From assembly GCF_039634785.1 (NCBI RefSeq), contig NZ_JBBIAB010000003.1:139724-203723 (forward strand): a DNA stretch of 64,000 nucleotides. Direction: 5' to 3'. The notes under the pieces were generated by a model. The model worked only from the letters and a program-made list of their open reading frames with translations. It ran no database searches and was not told where the DNA came from. Source of the DNA: Tistrella mobilis (lineage in GTDB: Bacteria; Pseudomonadota; Alphaproteobacteria; Tistrellales; Tistrellaceae). The position numbers and the translations under genes were made by a program. Of this stretch, positions 8,701-17,109 are shown one piece after another. Numbering within the stretch: the first letter of the stretch is position 1; each line of letters begins with the position of its first letter.

Positions 8701-9987
8701 ATGGCGCATATGGTCTTTGTGGAAACCACCCGCCCCGCCACGCGGGCGATCGATCATGCGCTGGCCATGGGGCACGAGGTGACGCTGATCCGATCCGGGC
8801 GCTTCGACTGGTTGTTACCGCCCGCCGAGCATGAGCGGATCCGCGCGCTCGACATCCGCAGGGTGGAGATCGCCGACACGCGCTCCGATGTGCTGATCGA
8901 GGCGGCGCTGCGGGATCTGATGGCCGGCGGGCCGGTGGATGCGGTGCTGACCGCCCTGCAGCCGGCCGCCACCCCGGCCGCGATCGCCGCCGGCCGGCTG
9001 GGCATCCGGGCGACGGCGGCACGGGGCATGATCAATGCCCGCGACAAGGCGCTGACGCGGGCGGCACTCGACCGCGCGGGGCTACCCTCGGTCGCCCATG
9101 CCACCGTCCGCACGCTGGAAGATGCCCTCGACGCCGCGGCGCGCATCGGCTATCCGGTGATCGTGAAGCCGGTGAACGGTCTGGGAAAGGCACTGACCAC
9201 CTGGGCGAAGACGCCCGACGACATCCACCGCCATTTCGCCACCCTGGCCGGGCGCCGCGAGGTGCTGCAGACCGGTCTTGCCGACGAACTGGCCGATGCC
9301 GCCTTCATCGTCGAAGAGATCGCCCGCGGCCCGCTGCATTCGCTGGAACTGGCGGGCCTCGCCTCGGGCGCGAAGGTGCCGCTGATCCTGGTGCGGCGGA
9401 AGACCGGCCGTGACGATCCGGTGCTGGAGATGGGCTCCACCGTCCCCGCCCCGCTTTCCGCCGAAGACCGCCGGGCGGCGGGGGATTATGCGGTGGCGGT
9501 GGCCGAGGCGCTGGGCCTCGACATCGGCATCTTTCATATCGAGCTGATCATGACCGACAGGGGTCCGCGGCTGGTGGAGGTGAACCCGCGGATTGCCGGC
9601 GGCGCCATCCCCGATCTGATCCGCACCGCCACCGGCATCGACCCGTTCGAGCTGCTGGTGCGCGTCCATGCCGGCGAAAGCCCGGTTTCGGACTGGCTGC
9701 CCGAGACCTGTGCCGCCAGCCACAGCTTCATCACCATGGCCGAAGACTGCACCGTGCGCGCCGATCTGGCCCCCGACTGGTTCGAAGCCTTCCGGCCGCG
9801 CATGGCCTCGGGCGGTTGCGACATCCGCCCGGGGGCCAGCTACCGGCGCATGGATGGCAACCAAGCCGTGTTGGGCGTTGTCCGAATGGTTGCACCAACC
9901 ATCGGCGAGGCGGCCGCCGCCTGCGAGGCGCTGCGGGCCGAGATCGCCGAAACACTGGGCGTGAAACTGGTGGAGCTGGTGGAATGA
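8701..9987 (+). CDS. ATP-grasp ligase (amino-acid ligase type)
   Basis: The 428-residue protein has an N-terminal pre-ATP-grasp region, then ATP-grasp signatures: YPVIVKPVNGLGKAL (glycine-rich loop region, about residues 152-166), FIVEEIARGPLHSLEL, a central HIELIMTDRGPRLVEVNPRIAGG with the metal-binding Glu and Asn (about 280-302), and a C-terminal lid. This arrangement is typical of carboxylate-amine ligases such as L-amino-acid ligases and BacD-type dipeptide synthetases. GAGG precedes the ATG by 7 nt. The stop overlaps the first MFS gene, so the ligase product is probably exported by it. Substrates are unknown. Confidence 0.85.
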   Translation: MAHMVFVETTRPATRAIDHALAMGHEVTLIRSGRFDWLLPPAEHERIRALDIRRVEIADTRSDVLIEAALRDLMAGGPVDAVLTALQPAATPAAIAAGRLGIRATAARGMINARDKALTRAALDRAGLPSVAHATVRTLEDALDAAARIGYPVIVKPVNGLGKALTTWAKTPDDIHRHFATLAGRREVLQTGLADELADAAFIVEEIARGPLHSLELAGLASGAKVPLILVRRKTGRDDPVLEMGSTVPAPLSAEDRRAAGDYAVAVAEALGLDIGIFHIELIMTDRGPRLVEVNPRIAGGAIPDLIRTATGIDPFELLVRVHAGESPVSDWLPETCAASHSFITMAEDCTVRADLAPDWFEAFRPRMASGGCDIRPGASYRRMDGNQAVLGVVRMVAPTIGEAAAACEALRAEIAETLGVKLVELVE

Positions 9988-11228
9988 GCGGCACCACCCA
10001 TCCCCTGCCCTCGCGGCTTGCGCTCTTCGCCGACCGGCGGTTCCTGCTGCTCTGGGCGGCGATGCTGGTCAGCGCCACCGGCACCTTCATGCTGCTGCTT
10101 GCGGTTTCGGCGGAATTGCTGAAGCGCCACGGCTCGGGGCTGGGTGCCGCCTCGGTCTTCGCCTTTCAGTGGATCCTGCCGGTGGTGGCGGTGTCGCTGG
10201 TCCGCCGGCTGGCGGAAAGCCGGCGGCTGCGCCGCACGGTGATCCTGGCCGAAATCGCCGGGGCCGTGATCTCTCTGGCGATCGGCCTGCTGCTGACCGC
10301 CGATCTGACCGTGGCGGTGCTCGCCTGCTTCCTGATCCGGGGCCTGGCCGAAGCGGTGACCAAGACCTCGCGGGTGGTGCTGGTCAAGCTGATGTTCCAG
10401 GGGCCGGCGCTGACCCTCGCCTCGTCCACCTTCAATCTGTCCTTTTATGTCGGCGGGGCGCTGGGCGGGCTGGCGGGCGCGGTGGCGGTAGAACATCTGC
10501 CGCTGATCGGCGTCTGCGCGGTCGACGCCATGACCTTCCTGATCTCGGCCGCCTGCTACCGGGCGCTGCCCGATCTGAGGCCGGCCGAAGACGCAGCCCC
10601 CCGCGCGCCCGGCCGGCGCCGGGGCGCGATCGCCGAAGCCCTGACGCTGATGCGCGCCGATCGGCGGCTCTGGCTGGCGGCAGGCTATGTGGTGGCGGCC
10701 ACCGGCGTGCTGCAGGGGTTCCACAACACCGCCCGGGTGGTGCTGCCCATGCGCCATCTGGGGCTGGATGAAAGCGCGGTGATGCATCTGCAGATCACCA
10801 GCGGCCTCGCCATCATCCTGGGGGCGGTGGCGATCCCGGTGCTGGGGGCGCTGGCCCGTCATCGCAGCTTCGCGCCGCTTACCCATCTGGGGGCCTGCGT
10901 GATGCTTTGGGCGGTGACGCTGGTCGCCGGCGAGACGGGGCTGCATCTCGGCTATTTCGTCTATATCTTCCTGTTCGAAGCCGCCTTCACCGCCGCCCAG
11001 GCCCAGCTGATCCAGGCCACGCCCAGCCGCGACATGGCCACGATGCAGGCGGCGGTGGGGGCGCTGGGCACCAGCCTGCTGATCGGCTGCACGCTGTTGA
11101 GCGGCGCGCTCGCCGATCTGATGCCGCTGCCGGTGGTCGCCGCGATCACGGCCGGGATCGGGGTCGTCATCCTGCTGGGTATCGAGGCGGGCAGCCGCCA
11201 CGGCATCCGCAAGGCGGCCGGTATCTGA
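9984..11228 (+). CDS. MFS transporter, likely exporter of the ATP-grasp product (copy 1)
   Basis: This 414-residue twelve-helix MFS protein starts at an ATGA overlap with the ligase gene. The start region, ADRRFLLLWAAMLVSATGTFMLLLAVSAELL, is nearly shared with the next gene, so the two are tandem paralogues. Helix 4-5 reads AEAVTKTSRVVLVKLMF, a motif-A-like region. Exporter function is inferred from coupling to a small-molecule ligase, as with BacE next to BacD. Confidence 0.8.
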   Translation: MSGTTHPLPSRLALFADRRFLLLWAAMLVSATGTFMLLLAVSAELLKRHGSGLGAASVFAFQWILPVVAVSLVRRLAESRRLRRTVILAEIAGAVISLAIGLLLTADLTVAVLACFLIRGLAEAVTKTSRVVLVKLMFQGPALTLASSTFNLSFYVGGALGGLAGAVAVEHLPLIGVCAVDAMTFLISAACYRALPDLRPAEDAAPRAPGRRRGAIAEALTLMRADRRLWLAAGYVVAATGVLQGFHNTARVVLPMRHLGLDESAVMHLQITSGLAIILGAVAIPVLGALARHRSFAPLTHLGACVMLWAVTLVAGETGLHLGYFVYIFLFEAAFTAAQAQLIQATPSRDMATMQAAVGALGTSLLIGCTLLSGALADLMPLPVVAAITAGIGVVILLGIEAGSRHGIRKAAGI

Positions 11229-11264
11229 TGAAGGCCCATATCTGGTGAAGGCCCATATCTGGTG
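11228..11264 (+). repeat. 17-bp tandem duplication across the start region of the second MFS gene
   Basis: The unit AAGGCCCATATCTGGTG occurs twice back to back between the first MFS stop (11226-11228) and the GTG at 11262. Because 17 is not a multiple of three, it produces three candidate starts (ATG 11228, GTG 11245, GTG 11262) in three frames, and the first two run into TGA within a few codons. Confidence 0.8.
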
Positions 11265-12521
11265 AAGGGACTGCTGCACGACCGCAACTTCCTGCTGATC
11301 CAGGCGGCGACGCTGATCAGCGCCACCGGCAGCTTCATGCTGCTGCTGGCGGTTTCGGCCGAGCTGTTGCGGCGGTCGGGATCGGGGCTGGGGGCGGCGT
11401 CGGTCTTCGCCTTTCAGTGGATCCTGCCGGTGCTGGCGGTGTCGGCCGTGCGCCGGATTGCCGATCTGCCGGGGCTGCGGCGGGTGCTGATCCTGGCGGA
11501 ACTGGCCGGCGGCGCGCTGTCGCTCGCCATCGGCCTGCTGCTCACGGCCGATCTGCTGCCTGCCGTGCTCGGCTGTTTCCTGCTGCGCGGCTTCGGCGAG
11601 GCGGTGACCCGCACCGGCCGCGTGGTGCTGTTGCGCCGGCTGTTCGACGGCCCGCGTCTCGCCGCGGCCGCGTCCAGCTTCAACATCGCCTTCTATACCG
11701 GGGCGACGCTGGGCGGCGTGGCGGGCGGGCTGGTCGTCGGGCGGCTGTCGCTGACCGAAATCTGCGCCGTTAACACCGCAAGCTTCGTGGTGGCGGCGCT
11801 GTGCTGGCGGGCACTGCCGGATGCGCGCGCTGCGGCCGATGCCGCCGGAAGAGGTGGCGGCGCCCTGCGTGACGCCCTGCGGATGATGGCCGGCAACCCT
11901 GCCCTGCTGCGCCAGGCCGGCTATGTCGTGCTCTCGACCGGCGTGTTCCAGGGCTTCCACAATGCCGCCCGCACCCTGTTGCCCATGCGCGGGCTGGGGC
12001 TGGACGACCGGGCGGTGATGCATCTGCAGGTGGCAAGCGGGCTTGCCATCATCCTGGGGGCGGTGCTGGTGCCGCTGCTGGGCGGGCTCTCCCGCCGCCG
12101 CTGGCTGACGCCCTGCGCCTCGACGCTTGCCTGCCTGCTGCTGGCGGCCGCCAGCCGCGCCCCCGGGCTCGGTCTGCTGATCGCCGCCTATCTGGCCTTC
12201 CTGGTCGCCTTCGAACTGGCATTCACCGCCGCCCAGGCCGGGCTGATCCAGGCCGCGACCACCGGCCAGATGGCGACCATGCAGGCCGCCGCCAATGCCG
12301 GCGGCACGGCCCTGGTCATCCTGGTGACGCTGGCGACCGGCGGCCTGGCCGATCTGATGCCGATGGCGGCCGTGGGCCCGGTGATCGGCATTCTGGGGCT
12401 GATGCTGATCGCCGGGCTGGAGCTGGCCGCGCGGCGGGCTCAGGCGATGCTGTCGACCACGCCGCCATCCACCCGCAGGGCGGCGCCGGTGGTGGCGGAC
12501 GACAGCGGCGAGGCCAGATAG
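11262..12521 (+). CDS. MFS transporter, paralogue of preceding exporter (copy 2)
   Basis: This 419-residue MFS protein shares long runs with its upstream neighbour, including SATGSFMLLLAVSAELL, GLGAASVFAFQWILPVL and HLQVASGLAIILGAVL. It must start at GTG 11262, since the two upstream starts created by a 17-bp duplication are closed by TGA. Its C-terminus runs about 80 bp into the convergent SDR gene and ends in a polar tail with no counterpart in the first copy. This suggests that its original stop was lost. The two paralogues may export different ligase products or act as a pair. Confidence 0.78.
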   Translation: MKGLLHDRNFLLIQAATLISATGSFMLLLAVSAELLRRSGSGLGAASVFAFQWILPVLAVSAVRRIADLPGLRRVLILAELAGGALSLAIGLLLTADLLPAVLGCFLLRGFGEAVTRTGRVVLLRRLFDGPRLAAAASSFNIAFYTGATLGGVAGGLVVGRLSLTEICAVNTASFVVAALCWRALPDARAAADAAGRGGGALRDALRMMAGNPALLRQAGYVVLSTGVFQGFHNAARTLLPMRGLGLDDRAVMHLQVASGLAIILGAVLVPLLGGLSRRRWLTPCASTLACLLLAAASRAPGLGLLIAAYLAFLVAFELAFTAAQAGLIQAATTGQMATMQAAANAGGTALVILVTLATGGLADLMPMAAVGPVIGILGLMLIAGLELAARRAQAMLSTTPPSTRRAAPVVADDSGEAR

Positions 12522-13237
12522 ACCGCCAGATTGGCGACCTCGTCGACCGAGGCGGCGCGCCGGATGAGCGAGCCCGGCCGGTTGTCGGCCACGAAATTCG
12601 CAGCACTGTCTTCGATCACATCCCCGTCCACCGGCCGGCCATCCGCCTCCAGCATGCGCCGGAGCCCGCGGGAGAGGGTCGGGCCGGGCAGAATGGCATT
12701 GGCGGTGACGCCGGTGCCGGCCAGCCGCTTGGCAAGCCCCCGCGACAGGGCCAGACAGGCGGTTTTGGTGACGCCGTAATGGATCATGTCGGCGGGGATG
12801 TTGAGCGCCGATTCCGAGGACAGGAAGATCACCCGCCCCCAGCCGCGATCGACCATGCCCGGCACCAGCGCCCGCGACAGGCGCATGCCCGACAGGAAGT
12901 TGACCGCCAGGATCTGCTGCCAGAGGTCGTCATCGGCCTCGAAGAAATCGGCCGGGCCGAAGAAGCCGACATTGTTGACCAGAATGTCCGGATGCGCGAC
13001 CGCCCCGGCCAGGGTGTCGCAGCCGGCTTCGGTGCCGAGATCGGCGGCGACACCGCGCACCTCCGCCCCGGGCACGGCCTGCTTCAGCGCCGCCACTGCC
13101 TGGTCGACATCCGGCTGGTGCCGGCCGTTCAGCACCACGGACGCCCCCGCCCCGGCCAGGCCGCGGGCGATGGCATGGCCGATGCCGGCTGTGGAACCGG
13201 TGACGACGGCCGAGCGGTCGGTGAGATCGATCTTCAT
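12440..13237 (-). CDS. SDR family oxidoreductase
   Basis: This is a 265-residue classical short-chain dehydrogenase/reductase. It shows the NAD(P)-binding TGSTAGIGHAIA (TGxxxGIG), the NNVG motif (about residue 87), active-site Ser in SSES, and Y-GVTK (YxxxK), and it ends VDGGVVDSIA. GGAGG stands 7 nt before the ATG at 13237, so the alternative start five codons upstream is rejected. Its 3' end overlaps the convergent MFS gene. The substrate is unknown. A shared divergent control region downstream suggests TetR regulation of the neighbouring SDR, and possibly of this gene too. Confidence 0.87.
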   Translation of the reverse strand: MKIDLTDRSAVVTGSTAGIGHAIARGLAGAGASVVLNGRHQPDVDQAVAALKQAVPGAEVRGVAADLGTEAGCDTLAGAVAHPDILVNNVGFFGPADFFEADDDLWQQILAVNFLSGMRLSRALVPGMVDRGWGRVIFLSSESALNIPADMIHYGVTKTACLALSRGLAKRLAGTGVTANAILPGPTLSRGLRRMLEADGRPVDGDVIEDSAANFVADNRPGSLIRRAASVDEVANLAVYLASPLSSATTGAALRVDGGVVDSIA

Positions 13238-13314
13238 CGGGTTTGCCTCCAAACGACTGCGGGATCGTCAGAGGTGCGAACGCCGTGGCAGGCGATGCGT
13301 TCCGGCCGGACCGA

Positions 13315-14226
13315 TCAGCGATAGCCGGTGGGATCGGCGGCCAGGCCCGCCTCCTGCACCTCCACCAGATAGCGGAAGCAGTCGGGGCGCGACCCGTCGA
13401 GATCGTCGATGCCATAGACCCGGGCCAGTTCGCCGCTGGAGGTCGAGCCGCCGTTCCAGCGCATCCGCCGGGGGTCTGCCGCCAGCGCCGCAATGCCGCG
13501 GCCAAGGAAACGGGGGGTTTCCGAGATGCAGAAATGCGGTTCCCGCGCAATCGCCTCGCGCCAGCCGGCCTCGGTCACGCCGTAATGGTCGAGCATCATC
13601 TCGGACCGCATCCAGCCCGGCGTCACCGCGACCGAACAGCAGCCATGGGGCTCAAGATCGCGGCCATGGGCCCAGGCCATGCGGATCACCGACATCTTGG
13701 CCAGATCGTAGAAGGGCGACAGCCGGTAGCGGCCGGCATTGTAATCGGCGGTGCCGTCGGTCACCTCGACCAGAACCCCGCCGGGCCGGCGGATCATCAG
13801 CGGCAGCAGGTGATGGGCGGCGATCAGATGGGTGTCGACCGCGTTGTGCAGCAGCCGCAACCCTCTGTCGAGATCGTGCCCCCAGACCGGGACATTCCAT
13901 TCGGTCAGCAATTCGCCGCCCCAGACATCGTTGACCAGCAGGTCGAGCCGGCCATGGGCCGCGTCGATCCGGGCGGCCAGCGCGGCCACCGCCGCCGGGT
14001 CCAGATGGTCGAGCACGACCGGAATGCCGCAGCCGCCGGCCGCCGTGACCAGGGAAGCCGTTTCCTCGATCGTCTCGGGCCGGTTGTAATCCGAACGGCG
14101 GCCGGCGGTGGAGCGGCCGGTGACGTAGACCGTGGCCCCGGCGGCGCCCAGTTCGACCGCGATCCCGCGCCCGGCGCCGCGCGTCGCGCCGGCGACCACG
14201 GCAATCCTGTCCGAAAGAGCCGTCAT
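13315..14226 (-). CDS. SDR family oxidoreductase (DHRS1-like)
   Basis: The 303-residue short-chain dehydrogenase begins IAVVAGATRGAGRGIA (TGxxxGxG variant) and carries VTGRST, LLVNDVWGGE in place of the usual NNAG, a substrate loop, and Y-DLAKMS (YxxxK). The long C-terminal part, with ETPRFLGRGIAALAADP, matches the dehydrogenase/reductase SDR member 1 type. It is transcribed away from a tetR gene across a 104-bp gap that holds a 24-bp palindrome, so repression by that regulator is likely. The substrate is not known. Confidence 0.85.
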   Translation of the reverse strand: MTALSDRIAVVAGATRGAGRGIAVELGAAGATVYVTGRSTAGRRSDYNRPETIEETASLVTAAGGCGIPVVLDHLDPAAVAALAARIDAAHGRLDLLVNDVWGGELLTEWNVPVWGHDLDRGLRLLHNAVDTHLIAAHHLLPLMIRRPGGVLVEVTDGTADYNAGRYRLSPFYDLAKMSVIRMAWAHGRDLEPHGCCSVAVTPGWMRSEMMLDHYGVTEAGWREAIAREPHFCISETPRFLGRGIAALAADPRRMRWNGGSTSSGELARVYGIDDLDGSRPDCFRYLVEVQEAGLAADPTGYR

Positions 14227-14274
14227 GAACCCTGTCTCCCTGGAGAGGGCGCTTCCATCTGCGCCCCGGATAAT

Positions 14275-14298
14275 TTATAAACGAATATTCATTTATAA
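14275..14298. promoter_or_regulatory. 24-bp near-perfect palindrome, probable TetR operator
   Basis: The half site TTATAAACGAAT (14275-14286) is followed by its inverse ATTCATTTATAA (14287-14298), with one mismatched pair. The AT-rich element sits in an otherwise GC-rich 104-bp gap between the divergent SDR and tetR genes. That is the expected place for an operator controlling both. Confidence 0.8.
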
Positions 14299-14330
14299 TG
14301 AAAGCCCGAGATCTGCAAGGGGAGGACCAC

Positions 14331-14912
14331 ATGGCCCGCCGACGCAGCCTGCCCGACGACCGGATTCTGGAGATCACCCTCGCCCTGATGCACCGGCTGG
14401 GGCCGCAGGCGGTCACCTTTGCAGCGGTGGCGGCGGAAACCGGACTGTCCGGCGCCACCCTGGTCCAGCGCTTCGGCAGCAAGCCGGCGATGATCCGGGC
14501 CGCGCTCGATCTTGCCTGGACGCGGCTGGAGACCGCCACGGCCGAGGCGATCGCCGCCTGCCCGCCGACGCCGGACGGTGCGGTCGCCCTGCTCGCCGGG
14601 CTCTCGCAGAGCTATGGCGACATCGACAGCTATGCCGACGGGCTGATGGTGCTGCGCGAGGATCTGCGCGACCCGGAGCTGCGCGCCCGCGGCACCCGCT
14701 GGGGCAACGGCCTGGCCGCGGCGATCGACCGCTGCTTTCCCGGCCAGCCGGGTGCCGGCCGGCTGATGATCACCCAATGGCAGGGCGCGCTGATCTGGTG
14801 GGGCTTCGCCCCCGACCGGCCGATCGACCGGGTGGTGGCGGAAAGCCTGGGCAGCCTGGCAGGGCTGCTCGCCGGACGGCCGGTCCCGGCGGAACCGGCC
14901 GGCGGCGGCTGA
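14331..14912 (+). CDS. TetR/AcrR family transcriptional regulator
   Basis: This 193-residue protein has an N-terminal helix-turn-helix: RILEITLALMHRLGPQAVTF, then AAETGLSGATLVQRFGSKPAM (about residues 8-55). A helical ligand-binding domain follows. GGGGAGGACCAC precedes the ATG at 14331, so an in-frame ATG eleven codons upstream, at the edge of the palindrome, is rejected. It most likely represses itself and the divergent SDR gene through the 24-bp palindrome. The inducer is unknown. Confidence 0.86.
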   Translation: MARRRSLPDDRILEITLALMHRLGPQAVTFAAVAAETGLSGATLVQRFGSKPAMIRAALDLAWTRLETATAEAIAACPPTPDGAVALLAGLSQSYGDIDSYADGLMVLREDLRDPELRARGTRWGNGLAAAIDRCFPGQPGAGRLMITQWQGALIWWGFAPDRPIDRVVAESLGSLAGLLAGRPVPAEPAGGG

Positions 14913-14970
14913 GCGCGCGCGCCAACGCCTCCCCCCTCAACGCCTCGCCACCGCCTCACACGGGGCGGCG

Positions 14971-15768
14971 TCAGGCGGTGGCGCCCAGATCTTCCGAGAT
15001 GATCCGGCAGCGTTCGGCCAGCAGCAGGGCGGCCGGGTGGTCGGGGTCGGCGAGCGCGCGGTCGGTGCCGATCAGGGTCAGCACGCATTGCGCCTCGTTC
15101 TGCCAGTCGAGCACCGGGCTCGAAGCGGCGGCAAGGCCCGGCACCACCGAACCGTCGACGGTGGCGACCCGGCGGGCGCGGATCTCCTCCACCAGCGCAT
15201 CGACATCGACCGGCGGCAGATCCCGGCCGGCGGCACGGGTTTCGGTGGCGAGCACCGGCGCGGTGACGCTTTCGGGCAGCCAGGCCAGAAAGGTGCGGCC
15301 GGTGGCCGACCGCAGCAGCGGCATCACCGATCCCAGGCTGAGCGCGCCCACGAAGGGCACCCGGCTGCGATGCAGCCGGACGACGACGGCGCCGTGCAGG
15401 CTCCAGACCGCCAGATGGGCGGTGAACCCCGAGGCCTCGGCCAGTGCCGGCAGTTCGGCCGCGGCCCGCGCCACCGGATCGAGCCGGCCCATGGCGGCCA
15501 GCCCCAGCTGCAAGGCGATCGGCCCCAGATCATAGCGGCCGCCATCGCCATCCTGCACCACCAGCCCGTCGCGGACATAGCTCGCCAGATAGCGATGGGC
15601 ATTGCTGGCCGAGATGCCGGCCGCCTGGGCGATGGCCTTCAGCGGCAGCGGCCCGCCGGCGCGCATCAGCACCATCAGCACGCGGTTGCCGATCTCCACC
15701 GACTGAATGCCGCGCGATCCGGCGGCCGCGCCGATCGCGCCCCCCTCTTCCAGCTCGATCGCTGCCAT
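14971..15768 (-). CDS. IclR family regulator of the gentisate operon
   Basis: The IclR-type protein has an N-terminal winged helix (VEIGNRVLMVLMRAGGPLPLKAIAQAAGISASNAHRYLASYVRDG, given here as the region of residues 20-65) and an effector-binding domain ending with the family motif DPDHPAALLLAERCRIISEDLG. The ATG at 15768 gives 265 residues. Another in-frame ATG at 15849 is possible and would leave almost no leader before the operator-like repeat. It is divergent from the gentisate dioxygenase operon and is its probable regulator, with gentisate or its precursor as effector. Confidence 0.83.
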   Translation of the reverse strand: MAAIELEEGGAIGAAAGSRGIQSVEIGNRVLMVLMRAGGPLPLKAIAQAAGISASNAHRYLASYVRDGLVVQDGDGGRYDLGPIALQLGLAAMGRLDPVARAAAELPALAEASGFTAHLAVWSLHGAVVVRLHRSRVPFVGALSLGSVMPLLRSATGRTFLAWLPESVTAPVLATETRAAGRDLPPVDVDALVEEIRARRVATVDGSVVPGLAAASSPVLDWQNEAQCVLTLIGTDRALADPDHPAALLLAERCRIISEDLGATA

Positions 15769-15855
15769 GGCGGGGTCCTGTCCTCCCAGTGTTTCCGACG
15801 CCTTGCGGCAGATCGCCGCCGCGGCGATCGACCGCATGGGCGCCTGCATTGGCGT

Positions 15856-15883
15856 TTGCTTCTGAGCAATCGTTTTGCTAATA
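15856..15883 (+). promoter_or_regulatory. Candidate promoter and operator of the gentisate operon
   Basis: TTGCTT (15856-15861) and CTAATA (15878-15883) are 16 bp apart and resemble -35 and -10 elements. TTGCT (15856-15860) and AGCAA (15865-15869) form a perfect inverted repeat over the -35 element, a plausible IclR-type operator. The remaining leader to 16044 shows no gene. Confidence 0.45.
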
Positions 15884-16044
15884 GAGAATACAGAGCCCGA
15901 AGACGGGTGACAACATGTCGCACCGACGGCCGGCGATCTTCAGTGTCGCCCCGGCCCAACGGTCGCAAAGCAGAGGCCGGGTCATCAGCGGGTCGCGTGG
16001 GAAACGCCGCCGTCCTCCCGGCATGTGCCCATGGAGGAATTCAG

Positions 16045-17109
16045 ATGACCGCTCCCACCGCTTCAGGCCCCACCGCTTCCGGCCTCCCTGAAAGCTACGC
16101 CGCCGAACTCGACCGGCTGGACATGGCGCCGCTCTGGACGGTGCTGGCCGATCTGGTGCCCGAACATCCGCGCCCGAAGGCCGTGCCCCATCTCTGGCCC
16201 TATGCGACCGCGCGCGAGGTGCTGCTGGAAAGCGGCCGGCTGATTTCGGCCGAAAAGGCCGAGCGCCGGGTGCTGGTGCTGGAAAATCCCGGCCATCGCG
16301 GCGAGCACCGCGCCACGGCGTCGATCTATGCCGGCCTGCAGCTGATCCTGCCCGGGGAACGGGCGCCCGAACACCGCCACACCCAGTCGGCGCTGCGCTT
16401 CGTGATCGAAAGCGACGGCGCCTATACCACGGTCGAAGGGGCGCGGGTCGACATGGCCCTCTTCGATCTGGTGCTGACGCCGCGCTGGCGCTGGCATGCC
16501 CATGGCCATGACGGCCGGCAGCCGGGGGTGTGGCTGGACGGGCTCGACATCCCGATGATCAGCCTGTTCCAGGGCGGTTTTGCCGAGCGGATCGGCGACA
16601 ACGAGGCCCCCGCCCGCCGCCCGGACGTGTCGCCCGCCATGCATGCCGCGGGGCTGCGGCCGGCGGCCGGCACTGCCGCCGCCGCCCATGGCCTGCTGCA
16701 TTATCCCTTCGCCAGCTGGCGCCCGGCGCTGGATGCCGCACGTGCCGCAGGCGGCGTGGAGCCCCATGACGGCGTGCGGCTGGAATTCACCGACCCGGCC
16801 ACCGGCGGCCCGGTGCTGCCGACGCTGTCGGCCTTCGCGCAGCTGGTGCCGGCCGGGACCGCCACCCGGGCCGTGCGCCGCACCGAAAGCGCGATCGTGG
16901 TCGGTGTCGAAGGTCGCGGCACGCTGGAAATGAGCCGCGCCGACGGCAGCCGCGTGGCGCTTGCCATCGGCCCGCGCGACGTGGCCGTGATACCCTCCTG
17001 GTCCGATCTGTCGATCACCGCCGAAGCCGGCGAGGACCTGGTTCTGTTCAGCCTGTCGGACCGGGCGGCGCAGAGCGCGCTCGGCCTCTATCGCGAGGAA
17101 CGTGCATGA
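16045..17109 (+). CDS. gtdA: Gentisate 1,2-dioxygenase (bicupin)
   Basis: This 354-residue bicupin oxidatively opens the gentisate ring to maleylpyruvate. The N-terminal cupin shows the Fe(II)-binding EHRHTQSALRFVIE and the later WHAHGHDG. The gentisate/1-hydroxy-2-naphthoate dioxygenase pattern FDLVLTPRWRWH is present, followed by the second cupin with APARRPDVSPAM upstream and GRGTLEMSRADG inside. GAGGAATTCAG precedes the ATG at 16045. The next genes are the fumarylpyruvate hydrolase (4-nt overlap), a TRAP transporter and a GST-type isomerase, which together complete the glutathione-dependent gentisate route. Confidence 0.92.
   Translation: MTAPTASGPTASGLPESYAAELDRLDMAPLWTVLADLVPEHPRPKAVPHLWPYATAREVLLESGRLISAEKAERRVLVLENPGHRGEHRATASIYAGLQLILPGERAPEHRHTQSALRFVIESDGAYTTVEGARVDMALFDLVLTPRWRWHAHGHDGRQPGVWLDGLDIPMISLFQGGFAERIGDNEAPARRPDVSPAMHAAGLRPAAGTAAAAHGLLHYPFASWRPALDAARAAGGVEPHDGVRLEFTDPATGGPVLPTLSAFAQLVPAGTATRAVRRTESAIVVGVEGRGTLEMSRADGSRVALAIGPRDVAVIPSWSDLSITAEAGEDLVLFSLSDRAAQSALGLYREERA

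Noticed and set aside
9840-12023. Long antisense frame over the two MFS exporters
   Set aside because: Low-complexity His/Gln/Arg-rich product, opposite two genes with strong MFS patterns.
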